Positions 21,815 through 29,851 of a stretch of 44,795 bases of DNA are shown one piece after another. Source of the DNA: Candidatus Bathyarchaeota archaeon (GTDB lineage: Archaea > Thermoproteota > Bathyarchaeia > Bathyarchaeales > Bathycorpusculaceae); NCBI GenBank assembly GCA_025059195.1, contig JANXDU010000017.1:1-44795 (forward strand), read 5' to 3'. A model generated the notes under the pieces. That model searched no databases, had not been told where the DNA came from, and saw nothing but the letters and a program-made list of their open reading frames with translations. The stretch's first letter is position 1. Each line of letters starts with the position of its first letter. The position numbers and the translations under genes are program-made.

Positions 21815-22210
21815 TTACTTCCCGCCAGTTTTAGCTTTCTCCATCGCAATCTTTTCCTCTAAAAGCTGAACGAAGCTTCTTGTTCCAGTGGTCAGCTTCC
21901 ACTCCTTTCTGCCTCGTTTCCACAGAGTTTCAGTGCTACATTGCTTGCATCTTATTCTGATTTCATCGTCTTGGTAAAGGTTACCCATAACTTCCTTATC
22001 TATTGAGCCACAGTTCCAGCATCGGCTTTCCCTAACAGACTGTAAAATATGCTCAGCTTCCTTCCAGCGGTTAAGCAAGTCGTTAACATCTATGCCGACC
22101 ATCGACACCTTCTCCTCTCTGAACCTATACGCAATGTAAACAATCAGAACGATGATGACCACACCCATCGAGCCAATGGTTGCTAAAGCCCAGTCGAACT
22201 CCAAACACAT
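21815..22210 (-). CDS. membrane-anchored zinc-ribbon protein
   Basis: 131 residues. A membrane helix at about 11-30 is followed by a helical stretch and a zinc-ribbon-like C-x2-C...C-x2-C (CWNCGSID...IRCKQCSTET, about 64-92). It ends with a helical tail. It is the first gene of the minus-strand operon, divergent from the 334-residue membrane protein; the two transcription units share an AT-rich intergenic region. Confidence 0.6.
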   Translation of the reverse strand: MCLEFDWALATIGSMGVVIIVLIVYIAYRFREEKVSMVGIDVNDLLNRWKEAEHILQSVRESRCWNCGSIDKEVMGNLYQDDEIRIRCKQCSTETLWKRGRKEWKLTTGTRSFVQLLEEKIAMEKAKTGGK

Positions 22211-22215
22211 ACCCC

Positions 22216-22245
22216 GTTCAAAAATTTTTAACGTATCTAAATATA
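22216..22245. promoter_or_regulatory. divergent promoter region
   Basis: caaaaatttttaacgtatctaaatataat sits between the minus-strand operon (start 22210) and the plus-strand operon (start 22312). A second AT-rich box (ctttaaaaaatttttaatgataat) at 22272-22295 fits the plus-strand start better. Confidence 0.4.
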
Positions 22246-22311
22246 ATACTTTCTATCACAATCATCGCAAACTTTAAAAAATTTTTAATGATAATAGTAG
22301 ACGGGTTCATT

Positions 22312-23316
22312 ATGGAAACAGAAATGACAATACTGATTTCTGCTTTACTTGGCGCCATAATTGTAGCGTTAATCTATGAAATGCGAAAGAAAATTTGGTA
22401 TCTTGAAACTCTGAATCCACGGCAACACTACGTTTTAGGCAAAGAGAAACGAATAATCGCCCACATGAATGTTGCTGGACGCCACTTCCACGGGCTGGAA
22501 GCTGGACCGTATAAGGTTTTTCTGGCTTGGGGCGACCTTGGCACTTTTGGAAAACCAGTCCTAGAAGGCAAAATTGAAGAGGCATACACCAGAGTTCTGG
22601 CAAAATCGCTCTACGACCACGGCTTTCTACGAAAAATTGAACGCCTCAAATTCTGGACGTTTCTATCCAAATACATCCCAGCCCTTAAAGTTAGAGCCTA
22701 CATGCTCACTGGAGAGCTTATCTCGCCAAAAGAACTGGTTGATTCGCTCTGGAGAACCGAGGAAAAACGCACGGAAGCTTTAACCGAGCTCAAGCAACGG
22801 GGATTATTTTCACCGAAAGTGCTATGGATTAAGCCATATCCGCCAGAGGAAAAACTAACCGAAATATTAACTGGAGTTCAAATGGTTCCAGACATAATAA
22901 TGCAACATGTCGAATCATATAACCTCCTAACAAAATCGCAACGGGACACTCTCATTGACATGGACTGGAAACTCGCAAGCCTACTTTCAGATGTTATAAG
23001 CTTAATGAGAGACATTGTCACCAGCTTCTCCGACCCCACCCACGTGTTCGGCATGATAATTTCCGACAGAGCACGTAAAATACGGGGCTTAGGACTGGAG
23101 CAACTAGCAGAAAAAGGCGGAATCGAAAGCGTCATCAACGCTGCCAAAGCCATCAAACAATACAAAGATGAACTCGTAAAGGTTCTTGAAGAAGAAGCTA
23201 AACCCGAAGAAATCGAAAAAATACGGCAAAAACTTCAAGAAATAGACACTATTAAAAAGAAAGTTGAAGAGTTAGAGAAGACACTGCCCAAACCAGTAGT
23301 GGCAGAGGCTAAGTAA
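22312..23316 (+). CDS. membrane-anchored helical protein, partner of the ATPase
   Basis: 334 residues from the ATG at 22312. One N-terminal membrane helix (about 4-25) is followed by an alpha/beta region (about 30-110), then long helices including an extended coiled coil at the C-terminus (about 275-325: EEAKPEEIEKIRQKLQEID). It has no nucleotide-binding motif. It starts an operon with a zinc-ribbon protein and a HerA/FtsK-type ATPase, so it may anchor or dock that motor at a membrane (inference). Confidence 0.6.
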   Translation: METEMTILISALLGAIIVALIYEMRKKIWYLETLNPRQHYVLGKEKRIIAHMNVAGRHFHGLEAGPYKVFLAWGDLGTFGKPVLEGKIEEAYTRVLAKSLYDHGFLRKIERLKFWTFLSKYIPALKVRAYMLTGELISPKELVDSLWRTEEKRTEALTELKQRGLFSPKVLWIKPYPPEEKLTEILTGVQMVPDIIMQHVESYNLLTKSQRDTLIDMDWKLASLLSDVISLMRDIVTSFSDPTHVFGMIISDRARKIRGLGLEQLAEKGGIESVINAAKAIKQYKDELVKVLEEEAKPEEIEKIRQKLQEIDTIKKKVEELEKTLPKPVVAEAK

Positions 23317-23317
23317 A

Positions 23318-24244
23318 ATGTCACGTCAACCAACCTCGCCACCCTTGTCGCTGAAACTTCGAAAATGCGCATCAAACATAGGGGCATTGCTTGAGGAATA
23401 TGAGAGGCTACGGTTCGGCGACGAAAGATGGCGGAAAGGCGAAATAGCCGTAGCCTACGTCTGCGAAAAATGCAACTATCAACTCTCCGACATCGAAGCC
23501 TCAAAAAGAGCTAAAAAATCTGAGAAAGGCGACTTCATCTGCATTTTCTGCAACCAACCCCTTGTTGCAAGACAAGTCCGCCTAGGCACACCGCCACAAA
23601 TCACCGTCGTATCCTCGCCACGCAACATCTTTTACGAGCCAGAGGAAGACGAAAACAACGAAACACAAACAGAAAACAACAGAAAAAACAAGAAAGCCGT
23701 AAACCCCGTCGCCCAAGCCCTAATCAACCTAGGCGAACTCGACGAACAAGACGTTCAGACAATGGAACTTGAAAAAAGATACTACCTACTCGTGGAAGTA
23801 GGCTTAGACGAAAGACGAGACTGCTCCCCTCTCGTTCAATGGCTTCGAAAACTCGCCTCAGAACTCTCCTACATACTTGAAACCAGAGAACTATATTCGC
23901 CAGAAATAAAAGCTATGTATCCAGAGATACTCACAAACATAGAAGTAGCAATTGCTACATGCGACCAACTAGCCCATCTGCTTGGACAACAAGGCGGAAC
24001 CCTCACCAAAAAACAATACGACGAGCTTTTGGTCAAACTTCTACACTTCGCAACAATAGCGCAGAAAGCAGCGGAACAACTTGCAGACTACCATGAAGAA
24101 TTCATGGGCGGAGCTACCGGACCATTCGCATATGAATCATTAGAAGCCAAATACGTCCTAGAAACCGAAGAAGAAAAAATCAAGAAACTCTTTAAAGAAG
24201 AACTAGAAGGCGAAGAAAAACAAAAAGGAGAAACAAAAGATTAG
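23318..24244 (+). CDS. zinc-ribbon and helical protein, partner of the ATPase
   Basis: 308 residues. A zinc ribbon at about 47-80 (CEKCNYQL...FICIFCNQPL) is followed by a charged linker rich in Asn and Glu, then a helical domain (about 130-285) with a very acidic, lysine-rich end. Its stop abuts the ATG of the ATPase. Codons for VAIAT contain a perfect dispersed palindrome (23945-23958). It could be an adaptor linking DNA or a zinc-bound partner to the motor. Confidence 0.6.
   Translation: MSRQPTSPPLSLKLRKCASNIGALLEEYERLRFGDERWRKGEIAVAYVCEKCNYQLSDIEASKRAKKSEKGDFICIFCNQPLVARQVRLGTPPQITVVSSPRNIFYEPEEDENNETQTENNRKNKKAVNPVAQALINLGELDEQDVQTMELEKRYYLLVEVGLDERRDCSPLVQWLRKLASELSYILETRELYSPEIKAMYPEILTNIEVAIATCDQLAHLLGQQGGTLTKKQYDELLVKLLHFATIAQKAAEQLADYHEEFMGGATGPFAYESLEAKYVLETEEEKIKKLFKEELEGEEKQKGETKD
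23945..23958. repeat. dispersed palindrome, perfect copy in coding sequence
   Basis: GTAGCAATTGCTAC, encoding VAIAT in the zinc-ribbon protein upstream of the ATPase. Confidence 0.8.
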
Positions 24245-25492
24245 ATGGCGTTTGCAGTAACACCCCGCACCCGCTTCAGAACACAAATAATAGGATACAC
24301 TGACGAGCAAACACGCCACCCCTTCTACATCGGAGTATCCAGCGGAACCAAACACGAAAAAGTTTTCCTACGCCTTCCAACAGACCGCTCCTTTCTATCA
24401 ACAATACTCATCGAGGGACCAAGCGGAAGCGGAAAATCCATCACAACCCGTGTGCTACTCGAAAACTTTTACATAGAATGGAAAACCTACGGAGACAGAT
24501 GGCGCCATCCAATAATAATCTTCGACTCCAAAACCAATTACATGGGGCTAGACCAAATAAACCGAAAACGAAGAGACCGTTATCTCCTCGGAACAATACA
24601 TCAAGAATGGGACTACTTCCTATCCATACCTCGAGAACTAATCCACGTATATATGCCAGCATACGTCGCCCCCGCAGACAAACGCACCACCCTCCAAGTA
24701 ATGCGTGAAAAATGGCAAGCGGAAGGCTTCTGGGGTGTCCCATGGCGACACATAACCGACCTTGCCCACTTAGGCACAGTCTTAAAAGTGCCGGAAGCAA
24801 CGCTTTGGGTTGAAGAACTGCGCCCTACCTTCGAAAAATGTAGCGCTGACCCAAACATGACTCTCAAAGGTTTAATCGGCGTCGGAGGCGCTCTCCACAA
24901 AGCTGCAAAAGCCATCAAAAATCCCGCATCCAGAGCAGCAGCCTTAAACTTTGTTGAAAGATGGCGTAAAAACCGTTTCTGGTTCTCTGAAGTGGACAAG
25001 CTGGCTCAGCATCTCTCAGACCCGTTCAGCATAAACGTGCTAACCTTTGTTGAAACTCCAGAGAAGGTTTACTTCAACCAGCTTGCCTTTCTAATCGCCC
25101 TTGAATCGCTCATGGCAACTCTCCAAGAACTTAAGCTGGAAACGCAACCCGTAATCGTAATCCACGATGTTCTAAACTTTCTAGGCGAAGACAAACCGTT
25201 CCGAAGCCAAATAATAGACGTTTTAAGACGCCTTATTATAACGGGACAAGCCCGCACATACGACCACGGCTACGTTGTAATCATAGAATCGCAAAGCTTA
25301 GACTTGCCAAAGGAGCTCGGCGACTATCGCCGATACACGGTTCACATACGGTTAAAATGGAAAAGCCAAGTTGAATCCCTCAAAAGAATACCCGGATTCA
25401 TAGGCGGAATAGCCGACATCTTCGACCACTACAACAACTTCTATAAACAATCAGTAATAATCCGCCCGCCATACACGTCATACGTGGTTTAA
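24245..25492 (+). CDS. HerA/FtsK/VirB4-like P-loop ATPase
   Basis: 415 residues. Walker A is GPSGSGKS (58-65). A HerA-like strand IIIFDSKTNYMG follows (about 90-100), matching the 'viDpkg-y' position of this class. The Walker B-like strand VIVIHDVLN is at about 303-311, with H-D rather than D-E. A later strand YVVIIESQSLDLP resembles sensor/'arginine-finger' neighbourhoods of the HerA/FtsK clade. Family members pump DNA in genome packaging or conjugation. Given the surface/structural genes around it, a packaging motor is the first guess; conjugative or secretion roles remain possible. Confidence 0.7.
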   Translation: MAFAVTPRTRFRTQIIGYTDEQTRHPFYIGVSSGTKHEKVFLRLPTDRSFLSTILIEGPSGSGKSITTRVLLENFYIEWKTYGDRWRHPIIIFDSKTNYMGLDQINRKRRDRYLLGTIHQEWDYFLSIPRELIHVYMPAYVAPADKRTTLQVMREKWQAEGFWGVPWRHITDLAHLGTVLKVPEATLWVEELRPTFEKCSADPNMTLKGLIGVGGALHKAAKAIKNPASRAAALNFVERWRKNRFWFSEVDKLAQHLSDPFSINVLTFVETPEKVYFNQLAFLIALESLMATLQELKLETQPVIVIHDVLNFLGEDKPFRSQIIDVLRRLIITGQARTYDHGYVVIIESQSLDLPKELGDYRRYTVHIRLKWKSQVESLKRIPGFIGGIADIFDHYNNFYKQSVIIRPPYTSYVV

Positions 25493-25493
25493 A

Positions 25494-26054
25494 ATGCCAT
25501 CCTCAATATATCTTTGGGTTCGATTCTGGGTTCTAGACAGTTGCCCCATATGCCAGAAACTGTTAGGCTACGAAGAAGGCGACCTCTCCCTTAAATCCAT
25601 TTTCTCCAATGACTGTAAAGTCAAAAACATTCTCAAAAGACGAGGCTTCGACTTGACTCAACCATATTTTGGATACGGTAGAGTATGGTTTGACCGTTAC
25701 ATGCGTGGAAGCCAAATAAGAAGCGAACTAGCCTTGAAACGTTTCCGAAACCCAAGCATATGGGTTGACCTTGAAACAAGACGGGTGATACGCCTAGTCC
25801 AAGAATATGGAATAGACTACTTCAAAGACGCATTATTCATTGAACGCTTCGAAGCAATCAACGTAAGCCACCCAGTCAATCAACCGCTAGCCTACAAATA
25901 TCAAATACGAGTCGTTCCAACCGTGATGTCCCCCTACGCTCCCTACGGAATATTCCGAGGTCTATCCGCAGAAGAGTCCGAGCTGGAAATCGAAAGACTT
26001 CTCTTCACCGGCGGAGCACGCATAAAGCCGGGTCAAGGAACAAACATTCACTAA
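25494..26054 (+). CDS. hypothetical protein downstream of the ATPase
   Basis: 186 residues beginning one base after the ATPase stop. C-x2-C near residue 18 (SCPICQKLLG) hints at a small metal site. The rest is basic and aromatic (PYFGYGRVWFDRYMRGSQIRSELALKRFRNPS). No family recognised. Strict coupling to the ATPase suggests a shared function. Confidence 0.6.
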   Translation: MPSSIYLWVRFWVLDSCPICQKLLGYEEGDLSLKSIFSNDCKVKNILKRRGFDLTQPYFGYGRVWFDRYMRGSQIRSELALKRFRNPSIWVDLETRRVIRLVQEYGIDYFKDALFIERFEAINVSHPVNQPLAYKYQIRVVPTVMSPYAPYGIFRGLSAEESELEIERLLFTGGARIKPGQGTNIH

Positions 26055-26099
26055 AATTTTTTATATTGATGCCACCGAAATAAAATATCAGTGAACTTA

Positions 26100-26540
26100 A
26101 TGGCTAAACCGTTTCTCTCACCCATAGAATACGAAATTCTGTTTGCCTTAATTCAACTAAAACATAAAGGATGCAGAACCCCAACCCTAAAAGATGTTTC
26201 AAACGAGGTTAACCATAGACGAAAACAGGTTGGAACACAGACGCTATCCATCCAACACGTCTACTACTACCTCAAAAAGCTTACAAGACATCCCTTCGTT
26301 AAAAAAATAGCCCGAAAAAGCCTTGCACGATACATGCTTGAAAAAGGAACATGGAAACTTGCCCAAAGCCCACCATTATGCATCCACATCAACAAATCAG
26401 ACATCATTTTAATATGTGACAAAGCCTCAAACTGCAAGAAAACCCCATCAGTTGAATGCATAATAAATCTAGGATTATTACCCGCCGACTTCCCTTTTAA
26501 AGAATTTTTGATAAGCCTTAAAAAGGGAATATCCACATAA
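26100..26540 (+). CDS. winged-helix protein
   Basis: About 146 residues from the ATG at 26100. The N-terminal 80 residues read as a PadR/replication-terminator-like winged helix (SPIEYEILFALIQLKHKG...TLKDVSNEV...TQTLSIQHVYYYLKKLTRHPFV). The C-terminal half has three to four cysteines (LCIHINKS, LICDKASNCKKTPSVECI) and may bind a metal. Its 3' end overlaps a promoter-like box for the following gene. Confidence 0.6.
   Translation: MAKPFLSPIEYEILFALIQLKHKGCRTPTLKDVSNEVNHRRKQVGTQTLSIQHVYYYLKKLTRHPFVKKIARKSLARYMLEKGTWKLAQSPPLCIHINKSDIILICDKASNCKKTPSVECIINLGLLPADFPFKEFLISLKKGIST
26501..26521 (+). promoter_or_regulatory. putative promoter, AATTTTTGATAAGCCTTAAA type
   Basis: agaatttttgataagcctta is embedded in the end of the winged-helix gene, 43-62 bases before the ATG at 26563. 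Confidence 0.5.
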
Positions 26541-26562
26541 TACTTTCAAAGGTGGAAACATA

Positions 26563-26814
26563 ATGAAGCTGAATCCGCCGGACTTAATAGCCCTCAGCGA
26601 ACAAGGATTCTCAGTCTACGGAACAGTGCTTTCACCACAAAAAGTGGTCGTCAAGCGACAATCCTTCCCCAAAGGAAAAGGCAAGATACCTCCACACTTA
26701 GCTCCATTTAAAGGACAAAACGCCAAAGTAGCCAAAGCGTGCGCCGGAAGAAAAGGACAAGCATACGTGCAGTGCCTACGCCAGAAATCCATCGAACTCG
26801 GCACAGCGAAGTAA
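26563..26814 (+). CDS. small basic protein
   Basis: 83 residues, strongly basic (VVVKRQSFPKGKGKIPPHLAPFKG, AKACAGRKGQAY) with two cysteines. There is no membrane segment. Composition suggests DNA binding or a minor structural protein. It has its own promoter-like box. A pyrimidine-rich tail (cccctttctccctttcctttt) follows its stop and may act as a terminator. Confidence 0.58.
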   Translation: MKLNPPDLIALSEQGFSVYGTVLSPQKVVVKRQSFPKGKGKIPPHLAPFKGQNAKVAKACAGRKGQAYVQCLRQKSIELGTAK

Positions 26815-26817
26815 ACC

Positions 26818-26852
26818 GCCCCTTTCTCCCTTTCCTTTTATTTTTTCTTTAG
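26818..26852 (+). terminator. pyrimidine-rich putative terminator
   Basis: cccctttctccctttccttttattttttcttt follows the stop of the basic-protein gene. Archaeal termination commonly uses T-rich stretches. Confidence 0.35.
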
Positions 26853-26863
26853 TCCCGATTTAT

Positions 26864-26882
26864 GTAAAATTTATATCCGCAT
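26864..26882 (+). promoter_or_regulatory. putative promoter, TTTATATCC type
   Basis: gtaaaatttatatccgc lies about 30-50 bases before the ATG at 26914, similar to the box at 4793. Confidence 0.45.
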
Positions 26883-26913
26883 AGCCCCTATTCTCTTTAT
26901 GGTGAATAGTTGA

Positions 26914-27150
26914 ATGAGCATCTTCAAGAAGAGAAATGATTCTGCTAAATGCACGCTTACCGGAGTCAGAGAAGACGGCACACGCATATACGTCTGCAAA
27001 ATACCCGAAGAAGGAAAAATTTTCAAAGCCGAACAAGACAAGAAAGGCGACATTCGTTTAATCACGGAAATGTTTGTTCCAACCCCAGAGGACTACCGAA
27101 GAATCCATGAGGCAATCAAACGGCAAGTTGAATCAGAATCCTTTGTTTAA
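26914..27150 (+). CDS. small hypothetical protein
   Basis: 78 residues, probably a small beta fold (CTLTGVREDGTRIYVCKI...GDIRLITEM) followed by a C-terminal helix. Two cysteines. GGTGA lies upstream. It is the first gene of a run continuing through membrane protein genes to 28519. Confidence 0.58.
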   Translation: MSIFKKRNDSAKCTLTGVREDGTRIYVCKIPEEGKIFKAEQDKKGDIRLITEMFVPTPEDYRRIHEAIKRQVESESFV

Positions 27151-27161
27151 ACGTGATTAAC

Positions 27162-27530
27162 ATGAACGAAGAAGAACAACACTTCACTTACATGCATGGC
27201 GTGTTATTCAGACCAGCAAAAGCCACAGCCATAGACTTCAAAGAGAACATTGTAGACTGGATACTGCGTTGCAGAGTTGATGACGGCGGTATCCCAATGT
27301 TCCGCACCGGATTCGCCAATCGCCCATTCACGGAAGCTGGAACCAACTATGTCCTCGGAATCTGCTGGTTAGGCGCAAACCTAGTTAACTCCCAATGGTT
27401 CCAAAACGTTCCAGACAAAGACTTTAAACACATGCGAGAACACCACGACGACTACATTTACCTTCTACGAAAATACGGCGGAAAACAAGCCCTAGAGAAA
27501 GCCTTAAAATCAGAAATCACGGTGGTCTAA
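27162..27530 (+). CDS. hypothetical protein
   Basis: 122 residues from the ATG at 27162 (a GTG at 27153 is in frame). No family is recognised. It has histidines in a row of acidic residues (FKHMREHHDDYIYLL) and a single cysteine pair. Its stop overlaps the start of the next gene. Confidence 0.58.
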   Translation: MNEEEQHFTYMHGVLFRPAKATAIDFKENIVDWILRCRVDDGGIPMFRTGFANRPFTEAGTNYVLGICWLGANLVNSQWFQNVPDKDFKHMREHHDDYIYLLRKYGGKQALEKALKSEITVV

Positions 27531-28090
27531 TGGACGTAATCGTGCTTTCTATAGCTGGCTTCTTTATCGTAGCAGCCATCCTCTTCTTCATCGTCCGCAA
27601 CCTTGAAGCAGTAATCTTCTGGTCTGCACTATGCGCCCCAGCAGTTGGAACCAGCCTAGTTAACGCTTTAATCCACGCCTTCTCCGGCAACTACGAACTA
27701 GCTGCCCAATCCCTCAAATTCCTACCATTCTTTATCGCTGCACTGGACAAAGCGTTCTTCATGCAAACAGACACCACATACCACGTTGTAGGCGCAGTAT
27801 TCATCCTCATCTGGTCATACATTCTCGCCCACTATGCTGTTAAAAAATTTGGAATGTGGTCAATTCCAATAATCCCGCCAATAATCTGGGGAGTAGGTCT
27901 AACCCTCCAAAACCTACGAGAGAAACTAATGTCCACATTTCCAAACTTCGCCTTCCTATTCGACTTCTACGGAATACCGGCTCTCATACTAACAACATCT
28001 CTGCTTTTCGGAATCTGCTACCTAATATGGCGCAGAGGATACCAAATAGCCCGCCTTCCAATGTGGCTCCCTCAAAGAAAAAATAAGTGA
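27530..28090 (+). CDS. polytopic membrane protein
   Basis: 186 residues with five to six membrane helices (about 4-25, 28-48, 63-78, 86-105, 112-125, 145-166). It ends in a basic cytoplasmic tail (RRGYQIARLPMWLPQRKNK). No transporter or enzyme motif is visible. It is coupled to the preceding gene and followed by a membrane-bound regulator. Confidence 0.6.
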   Translation: MDVIVLSIAGFFIVAAILFFIVRNLEAVIFWSALCAPAVGTSLVNALIHAFSGNYELAAQSLKFLPFFIAALDKAFFMQTDTTYHVVGAVFILIWSYILAHYAVKKFGMWSIPIIPPIIWGVGLTLQNLREKLMSTFPNFAFLFDFYGIPALILTTSLLFGICYLIWRRGYQIARLPMWLPQRKNK

Positions 28091-28093
28091 AAA

Positions 28094-28519
28094 ATGATAG
28101 AAATGGATAGAAACGATGAAATAATCCTTCGAAAACTCACCCCAGACACGCTTAGAGTATACAATTACCTATTAAAACACAACCCAGACGAAGTTTCCCT
28201 TGAAGAGCTAAGCCAAAACCTAGGCTTAACAAAACCCACAATACTCCACCACATCGAGAAACTTAAAAGCCTAGACATAGTCGAACAGACCATAAACGGC
28301 TACAAGGTGAAAGAGATAGTCAAAATAACAATAATAAAAGGCTACCGACAAATCATACGCAAAGCCGTAACAACATGGATTCCATTAGCCATAATTTTTC
28401 TGGCTCTAGCCGTATCCTCCCTCATGGTCGTCCCATCTCCACAATATCAAACCTTCATAATCATCCTTTGCCTAATCGGCTTCTTAATCTCCATCATTGA
28501 AATCAAAAGACTACTGTAG
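28094..28519 (+). CDS. membrane-bound winged-helix regulator
   Basis: 141 residues. Residues about 8-75 form an ArsR/MarR-type winged helix (SLEELSQNLGLTKPTILHHIEKLKSLDIVEQTINGYKV). Two membrane helices follow (about 91-110 and 115-134). The architecture is that of archaeal membrane-tethered transcription factors, which could link envelope state to gene expression. Its TAG stop lies in a perfect dispersed palindrome (28516-28529), itself in the promoter region of the next large gene. Confidence 0.68.
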   Translation: MIEMDRNDEIILRKLTPDTLRVYNYLLKHNPDEVSLEELSQNLGLTKPTILHHIEKLKSLDIVEQTINGYKVKEIVKITIIKGYRQIIRKAVTTWIPLAIIFLALAVSSLMVVPSPQYQTFIIILCLIGFLISIIEIKRLL

Positions 28520-28529
28520 CAATTGCTAC
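28516..28529. repeat. dispersed palindrome, perfect copy forming a stop codon
   Basis: GTAGCAATTGCTAC. TAG at 28517-28519 ends the membrane-bound regulator. The site lies about 95 bases upstream of the candidate structural gene at 28623. Confidence 0.8.
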
Positions 28530-28559
28530 ATTAGAAAACCTTCTAACACGTTAGAGAAG

Positions 28560-28585
28560 ATTCAATTTATATCTTTAAAATCACA
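28560..28585 (+). promoter_or_regulatory. putative promoter of candidate structural gene
   Basis: ttcaatttatatctttaaaatcac lies 40-60 bases before the ATG at 28623, downstream of the palindrome at 28516. Confidence 0.42.
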
Positions 28586-28622
28586 ATATCCTTCCGAAAA
28601 AGACCAAAGGAAGTAAGCGAAA

Positions 28623-29510
28623 ATGCCAGAAGAAATAAGAGTGAAGCCCACCACACTCCTCGTAATAGTTCTGCTATTGATGGTTGTCGGAGTAATCTTT
28701 TACCAAGCCTACTACGCTGCCCCACCGCCAGTCGAGAAATACAAATACACCACCGGCTTAACAGTTAAGTTCAAGATTTTCAATGTCGGCAGAAGCCAGC
28801 TTGTAACCACAGCCACGGTTCAAATCTATCCATCTGGAGCCGACCCCTTCGCCAGAACATTCAACGTTAAACCAATAACGTCCGCATCATACGACTCGAC
28901 AAACGGCTACTGGACTGCTCCCCTCGACGCCGGCTCATATGTTATATTGATAACCGGAGTTTCCGGCGCTTACCCAGAAAAAATCACCGTTAGAGTTCCC
29001 GGAACAAACGATGAAGACCTCGAAGTCTGGATGCAACCTTCCCAATTAAATGTGTATGCCCGAGCTGCCGTAACCGACAGCAAAGCAATACTATACTGGA
29101 ATGGAACCACATGGCTTTCAACAGACAGAATAAATACGGCTGTTGCTAACAAGTGGATGATAACATACACTCTGATGCTCGCAGAAGATACGGCGCCTTA
29201 CGGCGTGCTCAAGGCTGGACGCATCTACATTTCAAAGTATAGCGGGTTGACAATTACTTCAGCAAACATGGACGGAACAGCCGTCAGTGTAATCGAGGAT
29301 GCCGATGCAGCCGACGACGGAATGACCGGCTTCTACATCGAGTTCAACGAGCTCAACGCTGGAGAAGTGCACCGTCTAGACCTAATCATCGAGGAAACCG
29401 GAACAGTTTCAGCGGGAACAATGACCATCACAGTGTTCGAATACTACGAATGCCTAAGAACAGCCTTGCGCACATGGACGCCGGTAACCGAGCCGATTAC
29501 CGTTCAGTAA
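28623..29510 (+). CDS. membrane-anchored beta-rich protein, candidate major structural protein
   Basis: 295 residues. An N-terminal membrane helix (about 9-28) is followed by a PPP linker and two beta-rich domains (about 40-140 with the turn 'LDAGSYVILITG', and 145-290). Codon choice in the second half is noticeably richer in GC-ending and GCC codons than neighbours, suggesting strong expression. It is followed directly by a 91-residue three-helix membrane protein. This pair (anchored ectodomain plus small membrane protein) resembles the composition of enveloped archaeal virus particles, but no sequence family is recognised. Confidence 0.58.
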   Translation: MPEEIRVKPTTLLVIVLLLMVVGVIFYQAYYAAPPPVEKYKYTTGLTVKFKIFNVGRSQLVTTATVQIYPSGADPFARTFNVKPITSASYDSTNGYWTAPLDAGSYVILITGVSGAYPEKITVRVPGTNDEDLEVWMQPSQLNVYARAAVTDSKAILYWNGTTWLSTDRINTAVANKWMITYTLMLAEDTAPYGVLKAGRIYISKYSGLTITSANMDGTAVSVIEDADAADDGMTGFYIEFNELNAGEVHRLDLIIEETGTVSAGTMTITVFEYYECLRTALRTWTPVTEPITVQ

Positions 29511-29520
29511 GGTGATAAAT

Positions 29521-29796
29521 ATGGTTCCCCCAATTGAATGGGTAATATTCCTCATATCCTTCGTCGCCACCCTAATGGCTGCGCTGAAAGGCGCCAAACC
29601 AAAACTCACGTTGCTACTACTGCTAATAATCGGCTCCACCATCGCCGGCATAATTCTAAACTTCGTATACTCCTTTATTGCCCAGACAGCGTTCTCCATC
29701 ACAGTTAAAGACTTCGTAAACTATCTATTCACCGCCTTCATCGGAGCCATAATTGTTCCAATCGCCAACTGGCTGATGTCCATTAAAGTCGAGTGA
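29521..29796 (+). CDS. small three-helix membrane protein
   Basis: 91 residues from the ATG at 29521, with GGTGA five bases upstream. Three membrane helices lie at about 5-22, 28-50 and 64-85. It has almost no extramembrane mass, typical of a membrane matrix or holin-like protein. The position directly after the candidate structural gene favours a particle membrane component (inference). Confidence 0.58.
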   Translation: MVPPIEWVIFLISFVATLMAALKGAKPKLTLLLLLIIGSTIAGIILNFVYSFIAQTAFSITVKDFVNYLFTAFIGAIIVPIANWLMSIKVE

Positions 29797-29851
29797 CAAA
29801 ACCAGCTAAATCTTCACCCCCCCTTTTTATCTATGTTGAATGGTGAACAAT

